From positions 1 to 64,000 of the forward strand of contig CAYXQJ010000002.1 in assembly GCA_964467455.1 (NCBI GenBank): a stretch of DNA of 64,000 bases. The letters run 5' to 3'. The stretch comes from OLB6 sp964467455. GTDB lineage: Bacteria > Bacteroidota > Ignavibacteria > Kapaibacteriales > Kapaibacteriaceae. The position numbers and the translations under genes are program-made. Shown piece by piece: positions 27,965 to 37,900 of this stretch. Every line of letters begins with the position of its first letter. Position 1 is the stretch's first letter. The notes beneath the pieces are model-generated. The model saw only the letters and a program-made list of their open reading frames with translations. It ran no database searches and had not been told where the DNA came from.

Positions 27965-29674
27965 ATGTCATCAACCCAATTCGATCAACTTCCCTATCAA
28001 CGTCCGGACCTTGATGCCATTCGCACCGAGTTGCTGGCCTATTCCCAACAGCTCCGAGACGCCGCATCGGGTGCTGAGGCGATCCGTGTGATCGATGCAT
28101 TCAATGAGATGCGCAAGCATTACAGCACGATGCAAAGTCTTGCCGAAGTACGCTACACGCAAGATGTCGCTAATGAGGACCGTAAGGCAGAGAAGCACTT
28201 CTACGATGAGAACACACCGACGTACGTCGAGATGGTGATCGATTTTGAGCGTCTTGTGCTTGCCTCACCTTGGCGACCCGACCTCGAAGCCCACTACGGC
28301 TCGCTCTATTTTCGCATCACAGAAAATAGTCTCAAGGTCTTCTCGCCGGCCATCAAAGAACTGATGGTCAAACAGTCGGAACTCACGAACCGCTACAACG
28401 AGATCACGGCATCAGCCAAGATCGAACTCGATGGGCAGACCTACAACCTCTCCACCATCGGCAAGATCGCGATCGACCTTGACCGCGAGAAGCGTCATCA
28501 AGCAGCTGTGGCCCAGTATGCGTTCCTCGGTGCACATGCCTCGGATCTTGACTCCATCTACGACGAGTTGGTCAAGTTGCGCACGAAGATGGCGCACACC
28601 TTGGGCTTCAAGAACTATATCGAGTACCGGTACATTGAGTTTGGACGCGTGGACTACAACGCCGACGACGTACAGGCCTTTCGCCAGCAAGTGATCGATC
28701 ATGTAGTGCCGCTGGTGACCAAGTTCAGAGCTGCCCAAGCGCGTCGCCTTGGTGTTGACACACTGCGTGTGTACGACGAGAAACTCCAGTTCGCCGATGG
28801 CAATCCGATCGCCACGGGCGACCACGACTTCATCGTCGACGCTGCTCATCGCATGTACAGTGAGTTATCGCCCGAGACCAAGGAGTTCTTTGACGTCATG
28901 ATCGATCGTGACCTTATGGACCTCAAGTCTCGCGACAACAAGGCCACGGGCGGCTACTGTACAAGTTTCCCCGACTACGGCGTACCGTTCATTTTTGCCA
29001 ACTTCAACAAGACCACCCACGACGTTGAAGTGCTCACCCATGAAGCTGGTCATGCCTTCCAGGCCTATCGCAGCCGTAACCACAAGCTCCTTGAATATCA
29101 CTGGCCAACAGCCGAGGCCTGCGAGATCCATTCGATGGGCATGGAGTTCCTCACATGGCCTTGGATGGACCAGTTCTTTGGGGATCAGACTGAGAAGTTC
29201 CGATTCTATCATCTCCAAGGGGCGCTATTGTTCCTTCCCTACGGCTGCGCCGTCGATCATTTCCAACACTGGGTGTACGAACATCCCAACGCTACCCCTG
29301 CAGAACGCAATGCGATGTGGAAGCAAATGGAATCTGTGTACATGCCCTGGAGAAACACCGAAGGTATTGCCGAAGCAACTGAGGGCAGATCGTGGCAGTT
29401 CCAGCGCCACATCTATGAATCACCCTTCTACTACATCGACTATGCTTTGGCGCAAACCTGCGCTCTTCAATACTGGGCTCGGTCCGAACAAGATCGCACC
29501 CGCGCCTTCCAAGACTATCTCCGGATCTGTGATGTAGGGGGCAGTCAGAGCTTCCTTCAGATCGTCGAAACCGGCAAACTTGTGTCGCCATTTCAGTCGG
29601 GATGCCTCCAAGACGTTGTGCATCAAGCACATACGTGGCTTGAGCAACACTATGGCCAGTTTATGAACAATTGA
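27965..29674 (+). CDS. M3 family oligoendopeptidase (PepF-like)
   Basis: This zinc peptidase of 569 residues has the HEAGH motif (HExxH) near residue 358, with the third ligand expected in the following AEACEIHSMGMEF block. It lacks a signal peptide, so it is probably cytoplasmic and degrades peptides of about 7-17 residues. The ATG at 27965 was chosen for GGAG six bases upstream; ATG 27944 and other in-frame codons further upstream are less likely. It follows the TPR gene by 22 bp. Confidence 0.92.
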   Translation: MSSTQFDQLPYQRPDLDAIRTELLAYSQQLRDAASGAEAIRVIDAFNEMRKHYSTMQSLAEVRYTQDVANEDRKAEKHFYDENTPTYVEMVIDFERLVLASPWRPDLEAHYGSLYFRITENSLKVFSPAIKELMVKQSELTNRYNEITASAKIELDGQTYNLSTIGKIAIDLDREKRHQAAVAQYAFLGAHASDLDSIYDELVKLRTKMAHTLGFKNYIEYRYIEFGRVDYNADDVQAFRQQVIDHVVPLVTKFRAAQARRLGVDTLRVYDEKLQFADGNPIATGDHDFIVDAAHRMYSELSPETKEFFDVMIDRDLMDLKSRDNKATGGYCTSFPDYGVPFIFANFNKTTHDVEVLTHEAGHAFQAYRSRNHKLLEYHWPTAEACEIHSMGMEFLTWPWMDQFFGDQTEKFRFYHLQGALLFLPYGCAVDHFQHWVYEHPNATPAERNAMWKQMESVYMPWRNTEGIAEATEGRSWQFQRHIYESPFYYIDYALAQTCALQYWARSEQDRTRAFQDYLRICDVGGSQSFLQIVETGKLVSPFQSGCLQDVVHQAHTWLEQHYGQFMNN

Positions 29675-29787
29675 CCCGAGTGCGCGCAGATTACGTATTC
29701 TTCGTCTTGCGGAAGCCCGTAAGTTCCATAGTTTCGCACGTTTAGATTACAGATCAATATTTTGTTGAACCGCTTGGTACAGTGGTC

Positions 29788-32700
29788 ATGAATCGTTCTA
29801 CGTTCTACAGCGCGCTCATCTTTGCGCTGCTGCTGGTCACCGGTGCAGTGTGCACCACGGCCCAGACCAATCCCACGCCATTTAACTTGGCCGGTGGGGA
29901 TTATTCATTTACGGACTGGCCGAATACCTCACCAGCCGGAACGTATCCATCGTCGATGGCACTGCACATGTTCGAGCAGCGCCTCGAGCCGTTTGCGGGC
30001 TCGATCACGGATGCACCTGTTGCTGACTGGGTTCTTGCCTACAATTTGACAGGTGGTGCCCGCATCACCGGCCAAGGCACGAATGGTATTCGCTTCGAGC
30101 AAACGGCCACCGGCCAAACGGGTTACTGCAACTTCCCCGGAGCTGCCGTGCTGGCGCTCAATGCGACGGGACGCGCGAACATTCGTGTCTCCTTCGTCGC
30201 ACAGACACTGTCGATCCAGCCACGTCCGTACGTTCTCCGCTTGCAATACCGCACGGGAACTTCGGGTGCATGGACAGATGCTATCGGAGCGAACGGTGAC
30301 CGCGTGGAACATCGTAGCCTTACATCAGGCACAGGTCGCGTGACGTATACCTGGAATGCCCCGTTGTCGTTAGAGAACGTAGCGACGGTGCAACTGCGCT
30401 GGTTGTATTTCCAAGACGGCGATGGCTCCGGCAATCGTCCGGCCATCTTCCTTGACGACGTCATCGTTCGATCGGATTCGCCGGTTGGTACGGCGACGCA
30501 GCTCAGTGTTATGTCGATCACACCTGCTTCGCCATCGATCAACAATGCCTTCACCGTGATGGTGCGTTCGACCGACGCACTTGGTGCGGTCAAGAACGTG
30601 AGCACTGCAACCACGGTAACACTTACTCGCACAGGCGGCACCGGCGCACTCTCCGGAACTCTTACCGGAACGATCCCAGCCGGTTCCAGTGCGATCACCT
30701 TCTCTAACGTTTCCTACAACACGGCAGAGCCGGGTGTTTCGATCACAGCTTCACGCACCGCTGGTGACGTACTTAACCCGGGCACAAGTGCTACCTTTAC
30801 GGTCGGTGGACTTCCTGCCTACGCTCTGACGAGCATGACCCAGACGATCGCATGGGCTGGCTCGGCCATGAATCCGTTCACGGTCACCGTGTATCGTGCG
30901 GACAACACTGTTGATGTGAACTACGGTTCGCCGATCACCGTGGCTCTGATCTCTGGCTCGGGCACACTGACGGGAACGACCACGGCAACGCCGTTCCGCG
31001 GTGTTGCGACCTTCGACAATGTGATCCCGACGACTGCCGGAAATGTGACACTTCGCATCACCGTTCCTGGCGTACCGTCGATCACCCTTCCGACGATCCT
31101 GGTTGATGCTAGTCCGTCACTCACAGCAAACATCGTCCCGCAATTCATTTATGGCGGTCTGCGTTCGACAACATCCTGCAGTGTAACCTCCTTCATCACG
31201 CCTGCTTATGCGCGCGTGACCTTTACGGGTCTCAAGCCAAATACCTCGTACCGATATGTGACCGGTGCAGGCAACGTTGCTGCGGCAGTCCCAACCACGG
31301 TTGGCGGCGGATTCAACATACACTGGAATGACAACACGAAGTCGTTCACCGGTTCCAGCGGTAAGAGCATTACCACCCCTGGTGAACACTCGGTGTTTTC
31401 AACCGGCCCGAGTGAGACGACGAAATCACTCTGGATCAACTTGCTACCGACCAATGCCGAAACCTACCTCACAGGCCGCACGATCTATTGGCAAGTTGCT
31501 CTCGCCGATCAGTTCGGTAACCTGATCCGCAACTACCAACTTCCGACCACATCCATTGCACAAACCAATACGACCGATAACACCGGCTCGACGTTGATCG
31601 GAGACATCTCCAGTCAACTCAAACCATTGGACTATGTGTTGTTGTATGACAACACTGCAGGCAGCGGACGTCCACTTGCGATCTCGATCGTACAATCGTA
31701 CAATACTTCCATCGGATTCGCTACCAACCGCTATCGTTTTGATGTTGAGAACATCAGCGGTTCATGGATGACGCAGATCCCGAACACCTTGGCAACCGGC
31801 GTGCGTCGCATCGAACAACGCAGCGCGGCCACGTCAGCCATTGTCGCGGCCACAACGTCCGCGGACGGCGTGTGGAACAATGTTGGTACGTACCCTCTTG
31901 ATCCGTCACGCTATCCATCCGGTCCGGGATCATCGGTTACGCCGATCTACTTGGAAACACCATCAATCACCATTTCGTCGCCGATGGCCGGAGATACGTT
32001 GTGCGCCGGCGTACCAACGAGGATCAACTTCCGTGCTGATGGCATGAACTTCGTTCGGATCGAATATTCGTATGATGGCGGCGCAACGTATAGCGAAGCT
32101 GCCGCGAGTGTTCCCGCAAGCGATGGCGCCTTTGAATGGGTCGTGCAGGGTGCCGGCTTCCAAGGTAATTGCCGCATCCGCATCACTGGTGTCGATCGTC
32201 CAAATGAGAACGCAGTCTCAGGTCGCTTTACGGTGGTCGAGCCGTTGGCGATCGTTGGTGAACTTCAATCGAAGAACCTATGCCTCGGCGACGACGACAC
32301 GTTGATCGCACTCGTATCTGGCAACGTGGAATCCTACACGTGGTATAAGAATGGTCAGGTCATCCCGAACGCAAACAGCCCGATCCTGCACATTACTGAC
32401 GCACACTATCAAACGTCGGGCATTTTCTGGTGCGTCGTTGACGGTTACGGCGCTTGCGGAACCGTGACAACGAATCAAGCGCACATCCGCGTTGCGCGTC
32501 AGACGCAGATCGTCAACCAAACTCGTGCGGTTGCAGGTGAAATTGGCAAAACGGCAACCCTACAGGTAAACGTGGAATTCCCGGATGAAGTCCTCTCGTA
32601 TCAGTGGTATAAGGGTCAGACCGTCCTCACTGACAACGGTCACTACTTCGGTTCGACAAGCAATCGTCTCGAGATCAGAAACTTCGCGCAGAACGACTAC

Positions 32701-33870
32701 AGCAATGAATACTACTGCGTCGTTACCGGCGTGTGCGGCATCGCAACATCACGGGTCGTTCGCGTTTTCCCGGCTGGTGTCTATGCTGAGTTCGTTGACC
32801 CGACGATCGACGCTTGCACCGGTGGCACCGTAACGCTTGCCGCCGACGTGTACTCGAATCCTGCCGGCGAGCAGCTGATCATTCGCTGGTATCGCAATGG
32901 TACTTTGTTGACGGATGATGCTCGCTACAGCGGCACGACCACAGCAACGTTGACGATCGCGAACGTCACACCGGCTGATGCCGGCGATTATGAAGTACGC
33001 GTGCACCTCGCCGTTGATGCAGGCATGTCTTCTTCAGCAACGGCCACAGTTGGTATCGCAACAACGCCGACCATCACGGTTCCGCCTGTAGGTGGTGACT
33101 ATTGCGAAGGTGAAGCCGTCACGCTGAATGTTTCTGCTGCCGCTACAGGCACGATCAATTATCAGTGGTTCTTCAACAACGTGCCGATCCCGGGCGCCAA
33201 CACGAACTCGTTCGCGATCGCATCCATGACGCAGCAGCGCAGCGGTAACTACAAGGTTGTCGTCAGCACCGCTTGCGGCTCGGTAGAATCTCGCGAAGCC
33301 GCAGTTGCCTACAAGACTCCGACCTCGATCTCGCAACAACCGCCGCCTACGGTGGATGTTCAAGCTGGTCAAACGTTGACGATCTCCGTTGTTGCAAACG
33401 GCGCAGGTACGCTTCAGTACCAGTGGTTCAAGGATGGCGCTGCCCTTACGGGTGAAGTTGCCTCGACGTTCACGAAGGCCGCTACCGTTTCTGGCGATGC
33501 CGGCAAGTACTGGGTGACCGTTACCTCGGAGTGCGGATTGGTCACGTCGGATACAACGACCGTGAACATCCAGCCGGTGAGCAGCGTAAATGAGGACGTC
33601 GTCGCCGGTGTAGCAACGGTCACGCGTGTAGCACCGCACCCGGCTTCGAACCAATCGGCCTTCACCGTGTCGCTGAACGCTGACGCATTCGTAACGGTGC
33701 AGATCGTCGACGCAGCGGGCTCGGTGGTCGCAACGGTCGCCGGACAGCAACTGAGTGCCGGTGATCATCGATTTGTGGTCGATGCCCAGCCCCTTGCAAC
33801 AGGTATGTATTCGATTCACACGGTGATCGGTCAGGCGATGCACGTCCAACCGCTTGTTGTGATCAAGTGA
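29788..33870 (+). CDS. Giant secreted Ig-like multidomain protein with T9SS sorting domain
   Basis: The 1360-residue protein has a signal peptide (ALIFALLLVTGAVCTTAQ). An N-terminal domain of about 200 residues resembles those in secreted Bacteroidota proteins. A central stretch of beta domains follows, then five Ig-like domains marked by YTWYKNG (about 848), YQWYKGQ (937), IRWYRNG (1031), YQWFFNN (1124) and YQWFKDG (1210). The last 80 residues (VAPHPASNQSAFTVSL ... GMYSIHTVIG) are a type A T9SS sorting domain. The ATG at 29788 is used; a GTG at 29782 is also in frame. A 113-bp gap precedes it, with only weak promoter-like sequence. The strong terminator at 33896 closes it. Confidence 0.85.
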   Translation: MNRSTFYSALIFALLLVTGAVCTTAQTNPTPFNLAGGDYSFTDWPNTSPAGTYPSSMALHMFEQRLEPFAGSITDAPVADWVLAYNLTGGARITGQGTNGIRFEQTATGQTGYCNFPGAAVLALNATGRANIRVSFVAQTLSIQPRPYVLRLQYRTGTSGAWTDAIGANGDRVEHRSLTSGTGRVTYTWNAPLSLENVATVQLRWLYFQDGDGSGNRPAIFLDDVIVRSDSPVGTATQLSVMSITPASPSINNAFTVMVRSTDALGAVKNVSTATTVTLTRTGGTGALSGTLTGTIPAGSSAITFSNVSYNTAEPGVSITASRTAGDVLNPGTSATFTVGGLPAYALTSMTQTIAWAGSAMNPFTVTVYRADNTVDVNYGSPITVALISGSGTLTGTTTATPFRGVATFDNVIPTTAGNVTLRITVPGVPSITLPTILVDASPSLTANIVPQFIYGGLRSTTSCSVTSFITPAYARVTFTGLKPNTSYRYVTGAGNVAAAVPTTVGGGFNIHWNDNTKSFTGSSGKSITTPGEHSVFSTGPSETTKSLWINLLPTNAETYLTGRTIYWQVALADQFGNLIRNYQLPTTSIAQTNTTDNTGSTLIGDISSQLKPLDYVLLYDNTAGSGRPLAISIVQSYNTSIGFATNRYRFDVENISGSWMTQIPNTLATGVRRIEQRSAATSAIVAATTSADGVWNNVGTYPLDPSRYPSGPGSSVTPIYLETPSITISSPMAGDTLCAGVPTRINFRADGMNFVRIEYSYDGGATYSEAAASVPASDGAFEWVVQGAGFQGNCRIRITGVDRPNENAVSGRFTVVEPLAIVGELQSKNLCLGDDDTLIALVSGNVESYTWYKNGQVIPNANSPILHITDAHYQTSGIFWCVVDGYGACGTVTTNQAHIRVARQTQIVNQTRAVAGEIGKTATLQVNVEFPDEVLSYQWYKGQTVLTDNGHYFGSTSNRLEIRNFAQNDYSNEYYCVVTGVCGIATSRVVRVFPAGVYAEFVDPTIDACTGGTVTLAADVYSNPAGEQLIIRWYRNGTLLTDDARYSGTTTATLTIANVTPADAGDYEVRVHLAVDAGMSSSATATVGIATTPTITVPPVGGDYCEGEAVTLNVSAAATGTINYQWFFNNVPIPGANTNSFAIASMTQQRSGNYKVVVSTACGSVESREAAVAYKTPTSISQQPPPTVDVQAGQTLTISVVANGAGTLQYQWFKDGAALTGEVASTFTKAATVSGDAGKYWVTVTSECGLVTSDTTTVNIQPVSSVNEDVVAGVATVTRVAPHPASNQSAFTVSLNADAFVTVQIVDAAGSVVATVAGQQLSAGDHRFVVDAQPLATGMYSIHTVIGQAMHVQPLVVIK

Positions 33871-33895
33871 TCTGTTGATAACTCTTGTCTAGTCA

Positions 33896-33930
33896 GGGGG
33901 AGCATGCTTCGGTATGCTCCCCTTTTTTTT
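33896..33930 (+). terminator. Strong intrinsic terminator with UUCG loop
   Basis: An 11-bp stem (GGGGAGCATGC paired with GTATGCTCCCC, one G-U pair) closes a UUCG tetraloop (33908-33911). Eight T residues follow (33923-33930). It lies 25 bases after the 29788 gene's stop, and the next gene's first ATG is at 33933, immediately after the T run. Confidence 0.92.
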
Positions 33931-33944
33931 CGATGTTCGTGTCT

Positions 33945-36900
33945 ATGAATATGATCCGTACCCTCTCCTTGTTCGTGGTGTTCGGCCTGGTTGTTGGACA
34001 CATGTCTGCTCAAGATGTGGTCATCAGCGAGTATTTCAATGATGTCTCGCAAGCGACGGAGTGGACGGAGATCCTGGTCGTGAAAGACAACATGGATCTC
34101 CGCGGATACATCGTCACCGATAATCGTGGCGAGGCAGATCAACGTCAAAGCGGACCGCAGTTCTTGAACATCAGTAAGTGGGCGCATGTTCGCTCCGGAA
34201 CGATCATCGTGATCCGCCACGGAACACTTGCTGAAGTACGTAACACGGACTCGTTAGAAGCTGATGGCTACCTCGAACTAAGTCAGTTCGACACGAGGTA
34301 CTTCAGGATCGTCAATGTTGATGGTGCCGCCGGCTCCAGCGGTATGAACATCAATCAGGATCGTGACTTCGTGCAGATCCTCAAGCCGGATACGACGCAT
34401 TGCCACGGCCTTGCCCACACGCGCTCGCCTGCTACGACGTGGGATGCGACCGGACCACCAAAGGTGGCCTACGATACCTCTAGTCTCGGTTCGAATCGTG
34501 CCGTCTGGGTCAGTGGCAGCTCCCTGGCTGCCTATGGAATGGGACTCGGCAGTGACTCGGTGGGTATCGGTTTGAACTTCTCACCTGGTTTCCCGAACGC
34601 ATTGGATAACAACAAGCTTCGCGCGGGTTTGATCGCAAAGAATCATTGGTACTGGCGACAGCTCCGCGAACCGGAGTGGACCACATCTGCACCAACGATT
34701 ACGGTTCAACAGCAGGTTTCGGACCGACACGTGATCTCGTGGACACCGTTGATCGATGAATGGACGGCTGATGGCACGACGGGTTATCTGATCTTGAGAG
34801 ATACGCTCAATTTCACGCAATTCCCAGCTGATGGCATCAGCGATGGTGATCTGTATACCGTTGGGCAAAAGATCGGTACGGCTACGATCATCGCCGTCCA
34901 AACCACGGCGCAAGGTACTACATACACGGATGCATCGGGCGTGAACTGCGGTGTCAACTATACCTATCGAGTGTATGGATATCGGTTCGCTGCAGATGAC
35001 AAACTCACATTGGCGGCGACACTGGATACGACGGCGCGAGGACGACAGTACAATGAACGCATCTTTGCCCAATCAGCCGAACTTCTCAAACCGAATCCAT
35101 CAACGCCGAAGGTCTACGCCGCACGCAATGCGATCTGTCCCGGCGACACCGTTTCGATCTGGACCGATCCTGTCGCGAACGTCACCTACCAATGGTTCCT
35201 CAATGGATCGATCCTTGTGGGTGCCACCACGGCGCGCGTCGTTGTCAATCAGCCCGGCTCCTACAACGTTCGGATCGTTGCGCCGGGTGGATGTTTCGCA
35301 GAGTCTGACTTCGTCATCATCAACGGACTTCCCGCAGCAGAAGTGAAGACGTCGCCTGCTGGCCTACAGAAGATCTGTGTCGGAGACACGCTCGTGATCA
35401 CGGCAGAAACGTCGTCATCGGCCTACGAATGGCTACTCAATGGCACACCAATCCCAGGCCAGACAGGACGCACGCTACGAGCGACCGCTCCCGGCGACTA
35501 CATCGTGCGTGTTGCGAGCCCGCAGGGCTGTCCAGGTGTTTCACAAGTCGTTACCGTGCAGTACTACGATGTTCGGTATCGCGTTGAGCCAACAACGCTC
35601 GACCTCGGGCAACTTGGTGCTTGCGAAACGTCAGCATCAGGTACGGTCACCCTTTTCAACGATGGCAAGGAGCCGATCACGATCTCGTCGATCTCCATGC
35701 CGCCGAACTTTGCCCTTTCCTCTCCTGCACCTGGATTCACACTTGCGCCTGGTGCTTCACAGGTCGTGAGGATCCTCTACTCTCCATCTGGAACGGGTGT
35801 GTCGACGGGAACAGTTCGCTTTACCGCTCTACCCTGTTCGGTGAGTGTCAACCTTCAAGTACGCGGCGAACGAACGGTGGCACTCGCGTCACTCGACCGT
35901 GCCGGCGTTGACTTTGGCGTTTACACCGCTTGTCCAAATTCTGACATCCGGCCGGACTCGGCGTTCCGCATCACGAATGAAGGGACGTCGGTCATCACGG
36001 TGAGAGCACCACTGCTTAGTCCGCCGTTTTATCTGCTCACTGCCTTTCTACAACGCGATCTGCAACCAGGTGAATCGTTCGACATCCGCGTCCAGTATCG
36101 ACCGTTAGGCGCAGACCTTAACCGCGGTGTCTCACAAGAAATGGCGTTTCCGTTTACGAGCACCGATTGCCGTGATACCCTTCGTGCGACACTTCAAGGT
36201 GCCTCATACCTACCAACGCTGCAAGCCGCTGAGTTGCTTGTCAATGTCGGCAGCGTGCTTTCCTGTGTGGGCTTTGCCGACACGGTGATCACGATCGCCA
36301 ACACATCGCCAGTGGCGGCACAACTTGACGGAAACGCAAGTCCATTCGTCAAGATCGATGGCACGCCCATCACCGTGTCAGGCGGCGCGTCTGTTTCCGT
36401 GCGCGTCACCGTCACACCTCCGCCAACACCAGGTCCATTCTCGATCCTTGACACGCTCATCGGTTCACCATGCGACATCCGCATCCCGATCAGATACAGC
36501 GGAAGATTCGTGGAACCTACCTTCTCAGCTGCACCCTCGGTGGCCGATGCCGGTACGGTAGACCTCTGCTCCGGAGAGGATTCTTCGACCACTGTGGTCA
36601 CGCTCTATGCCACCTCTGGCATTGGATTGCGCTCGCCGATCACTAGTGTGTCGGTCAACGCTCCGTTCAGTTCGGATCTTCGACCCGGCGTATCGATCGT
36701 CGACTCGCTCAAGGTCAACGTCACCTATCGGCCAACCCAGCCCGGTCTGAATGTCGACACGTTGCGGGTCACCTTTGGCCCCTGCGACGACACCATCACC
36801 GTCATTCTTCGCGGTGAGGCCACACTTGGTGCCTTCGCGCACGAGACCAGCGGACTGCCCCTACCGGTCATTACGAACGGGCAAACGGCCGACCATGAAC

Positions 36901-37850
36901 ATCGGATCATCAACACCGGTGGTTCTCCGATCACGGTGGAACCCGTCACCGGCGTCGCAGCGCCGTTCTCGATCCTCAGTGAAGTGCCGCCCCTGCCGGC
37001 AGTGCTCGCACCTGGCGACACGGCGACGATCCGCATTCGATACTCTTATGCCGGCCCTGACCGCACCGATGTCATCTCCGTGTCCATCGGCGTACCAGGA
37101 CCATGCGGTGACACGGTCGTGACCTCGGTCACCGGGCGTACCGCACCAGACACCGTAGAGATCCTCACCGGCTTGACCCTTTCGGTCCCCGAAAACGTGA
37201 CAACGGTCCTCGGCACCCAAGCTTCGATCCCCGTTTTTCTTACGTCCACTACTCCGCTTCTTGGTAAGGGGCTGGCACAATTCACATCGACCATTCGTTA
37301 CGATGCCTCGGTGTTCAAACCCGAGTCTACGACCGCACCAACGCAAGGTATTCAAGCCACGATCATTGAGGACCGTCCGGGAGTGGCAACGCTCAACGTC
37401 ACCTCTGCAACCGAGATCGTCGAGAATGCCGCGACTCCTCTGCTGAGGATATCTGGGCCAACCTTCCTCGGCTCGTCGCGGACAACGCCGATCTTCGTTG
37501 ACACAGTTATCAGCGCTCGCGCCATGATCGATGGTGATGACGGGTCGCTGATCCTGAGCGTCGAATGCGCGGTCGAGACCCAGGTCATTGCGCGTGGTCT
37601 GCCCCCTTCCATGATCGTGAAGGAGGTTCATGATGGGACCGTTGTGGTCGAGATCACGACCCTGACCGATGATGCCGTAATGCTTTCGATCCATACCATC
37701 CGTGGGGAAATATCGGCGATGAACGAACTGCGTGTCTCGCCCGGACGACACGTAGTGACAATGCGGTTGCCGGATCCATCGGGTGTAATGTTCGTTTCCA
37801 TGCAGCATGGACGTTATCGTCATACGTCGGCCGTCATGTCGATTCGATAG
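33945..37850 (+). CDS. Giant secreted protein: lamin-tail, Ig-like, ASH-like and cohesin-like domains
   Basis: The 1301-residue protein has a signal peptide (MIRTLSLFVVFGLVVGHMSAQ). In order it shows a lamin-tail-like domain (VVISEYFND, about 22-130) and two short Ig-like domains (YQWFLNG, YEWLLNG). About five tandem beta repeats of roughly 100 residues follow, with ASH/SPD-2-like openings (LDLGQLGACETSASGTVTLF). A cohesin-like region (VPVFL-type strands, TIRYDASVFKPE) and a C-terminal T9SS-like end (HTIRGEISAMN ... RHVVTMRLPD) close it. Starts at 33933, 33945 and 33951 are all in frame; none has a Shine-Dalgarno. Function is unknown; surface display is likely. Confidence 0.8.
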   Translation: MNMIRTLSLFVVFGLVVGHMSAQDVVISEYFNDVSQATEWTEILVVKDNMDLRGYIVTDNRGEADQRQSGPQFLNISKWAHVRSGTIIVIRHGTLAEVRNTDSLEADGYLELSQFDTRYFRIVNVDGAAGSSGMNINQDRDFVQILKPDTTHCHGLAHTRSPATTWDATGPPKVAYDTSSLGSNRAVWVSGSSLAAYGMGLGSDSVGIGLNFSPGFPNALDNNKLRAGLIAKNHWYWRQLREPEWTTSAPTITVQQQVSDRHVISWTPLIDEWTADGTTGYLILRDTLNFTQFPADGISDGDLYTVGQKIGTATIIAVQTTAQGTTYTDASGVNCGVNYTYRVYGYRFAADDKLTLAATLDTTARGRQYNERIFAQSAELLKPNPSTPKVYAARNAICPGDTVSIWTDPVANVTYQWFLNGSILVGATTARVVVNQPGSYNVRIVAPGGCFAESDFVIINGLPAAEVKTSPAGLQKICVGDTLVITAETSSSAYEWLLNGTPIPGQTGRTLRATAPGDYIVRVASPQGCPGVSQVVTVQYYDVRYRVEPTTLDLGQLGACETSASGTVTLFNDGKEPITISSISMPPNFALSSPAPGFTLAPGASQVVRILYSPSGTGVSTGTVRFTALPCSVSVNLQVRGERTVALASLDRAGVDFGVYTACPNSDIRPDSAFRITNEGTSVITVRAPLLSPPFYLLTAFLQRDLQPGESFDIRVQYRPLGADLNRGVSQEMAFPFTSTDCRDTLRATLQGASYLPTLQAAELLVNVGSVLSCVGFADTVITIANTSPVAAQLDGNASPFVKIDGTPITVSGGASVSVRVTVTPPPTPGPFSILDTLIGSPCDIRIPIRYSGRFVEPTFSAAPSVADAGTVDLCSGEDSSTTVVTLYATSGIGLRSPITSVSVNAPFSSDLRPGVSIVDSLKVNVTYRPTQPGLNVDTLRVTFGPCDDTITVILRGEATLGAFAHETSGLPLPVITNGQTADHEHRIINTGGSPITVEPVTGVAAPFSILSEVPPLPAVLAPGDTATIRIRYSYAGPDRTDVISVSIGVPGPCGDTVVTSVTGRTAPDTVEILTGLTLSVPENVTTVLGTQASIPVFLTSTTPLLGKGLAQFTSTIRYDASVFKPESTTAPTQGIQATIIEDRPGVATLNVTSATEIVENAATPLLRISGPTFLGSSRTTPIFVDTVISARAMIDGDDGSLILSVECAVETQVIARGLPPSMIVKEVHDGTVVVEITTLTDDAVMLSIHTIRGEISAMNELRVSPGRHVVTMRLPDPSGVMFVSMQHGRYRHTSAVMSIR

Positions 37851-37867
37851 CACGGGCTTCGCTTCGG

Positions 37868-37875
37868 TATCTTTG
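37868..37875 (+). promoter_or_regulatory. TAnnTTTG -7 box upstream of the SDR epimerase
   Basis: TATCTTTG lies 25 bases before the GTG start at 37901, in the 50-bp gap after the giant gene. An AGGGAG ribosome site (37887-37892) follows it. Confidence 0.6.
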
Positions 37876-37900
37876 TGCTTATGCTTAGGGAGAATTGCAC

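Noticed and set aside
29675..29787. Promoter before the first giant gene
   Set aside because: TAGTTTCG and TATTTTG are each one base away from the consensus; the signal is too weak to call.
33896..33901. AGGGGGA as a copy of the AGGGGGC word
   Set aside because: The seventh base differs and the run belongs to the terminator stem, so it was not counted.
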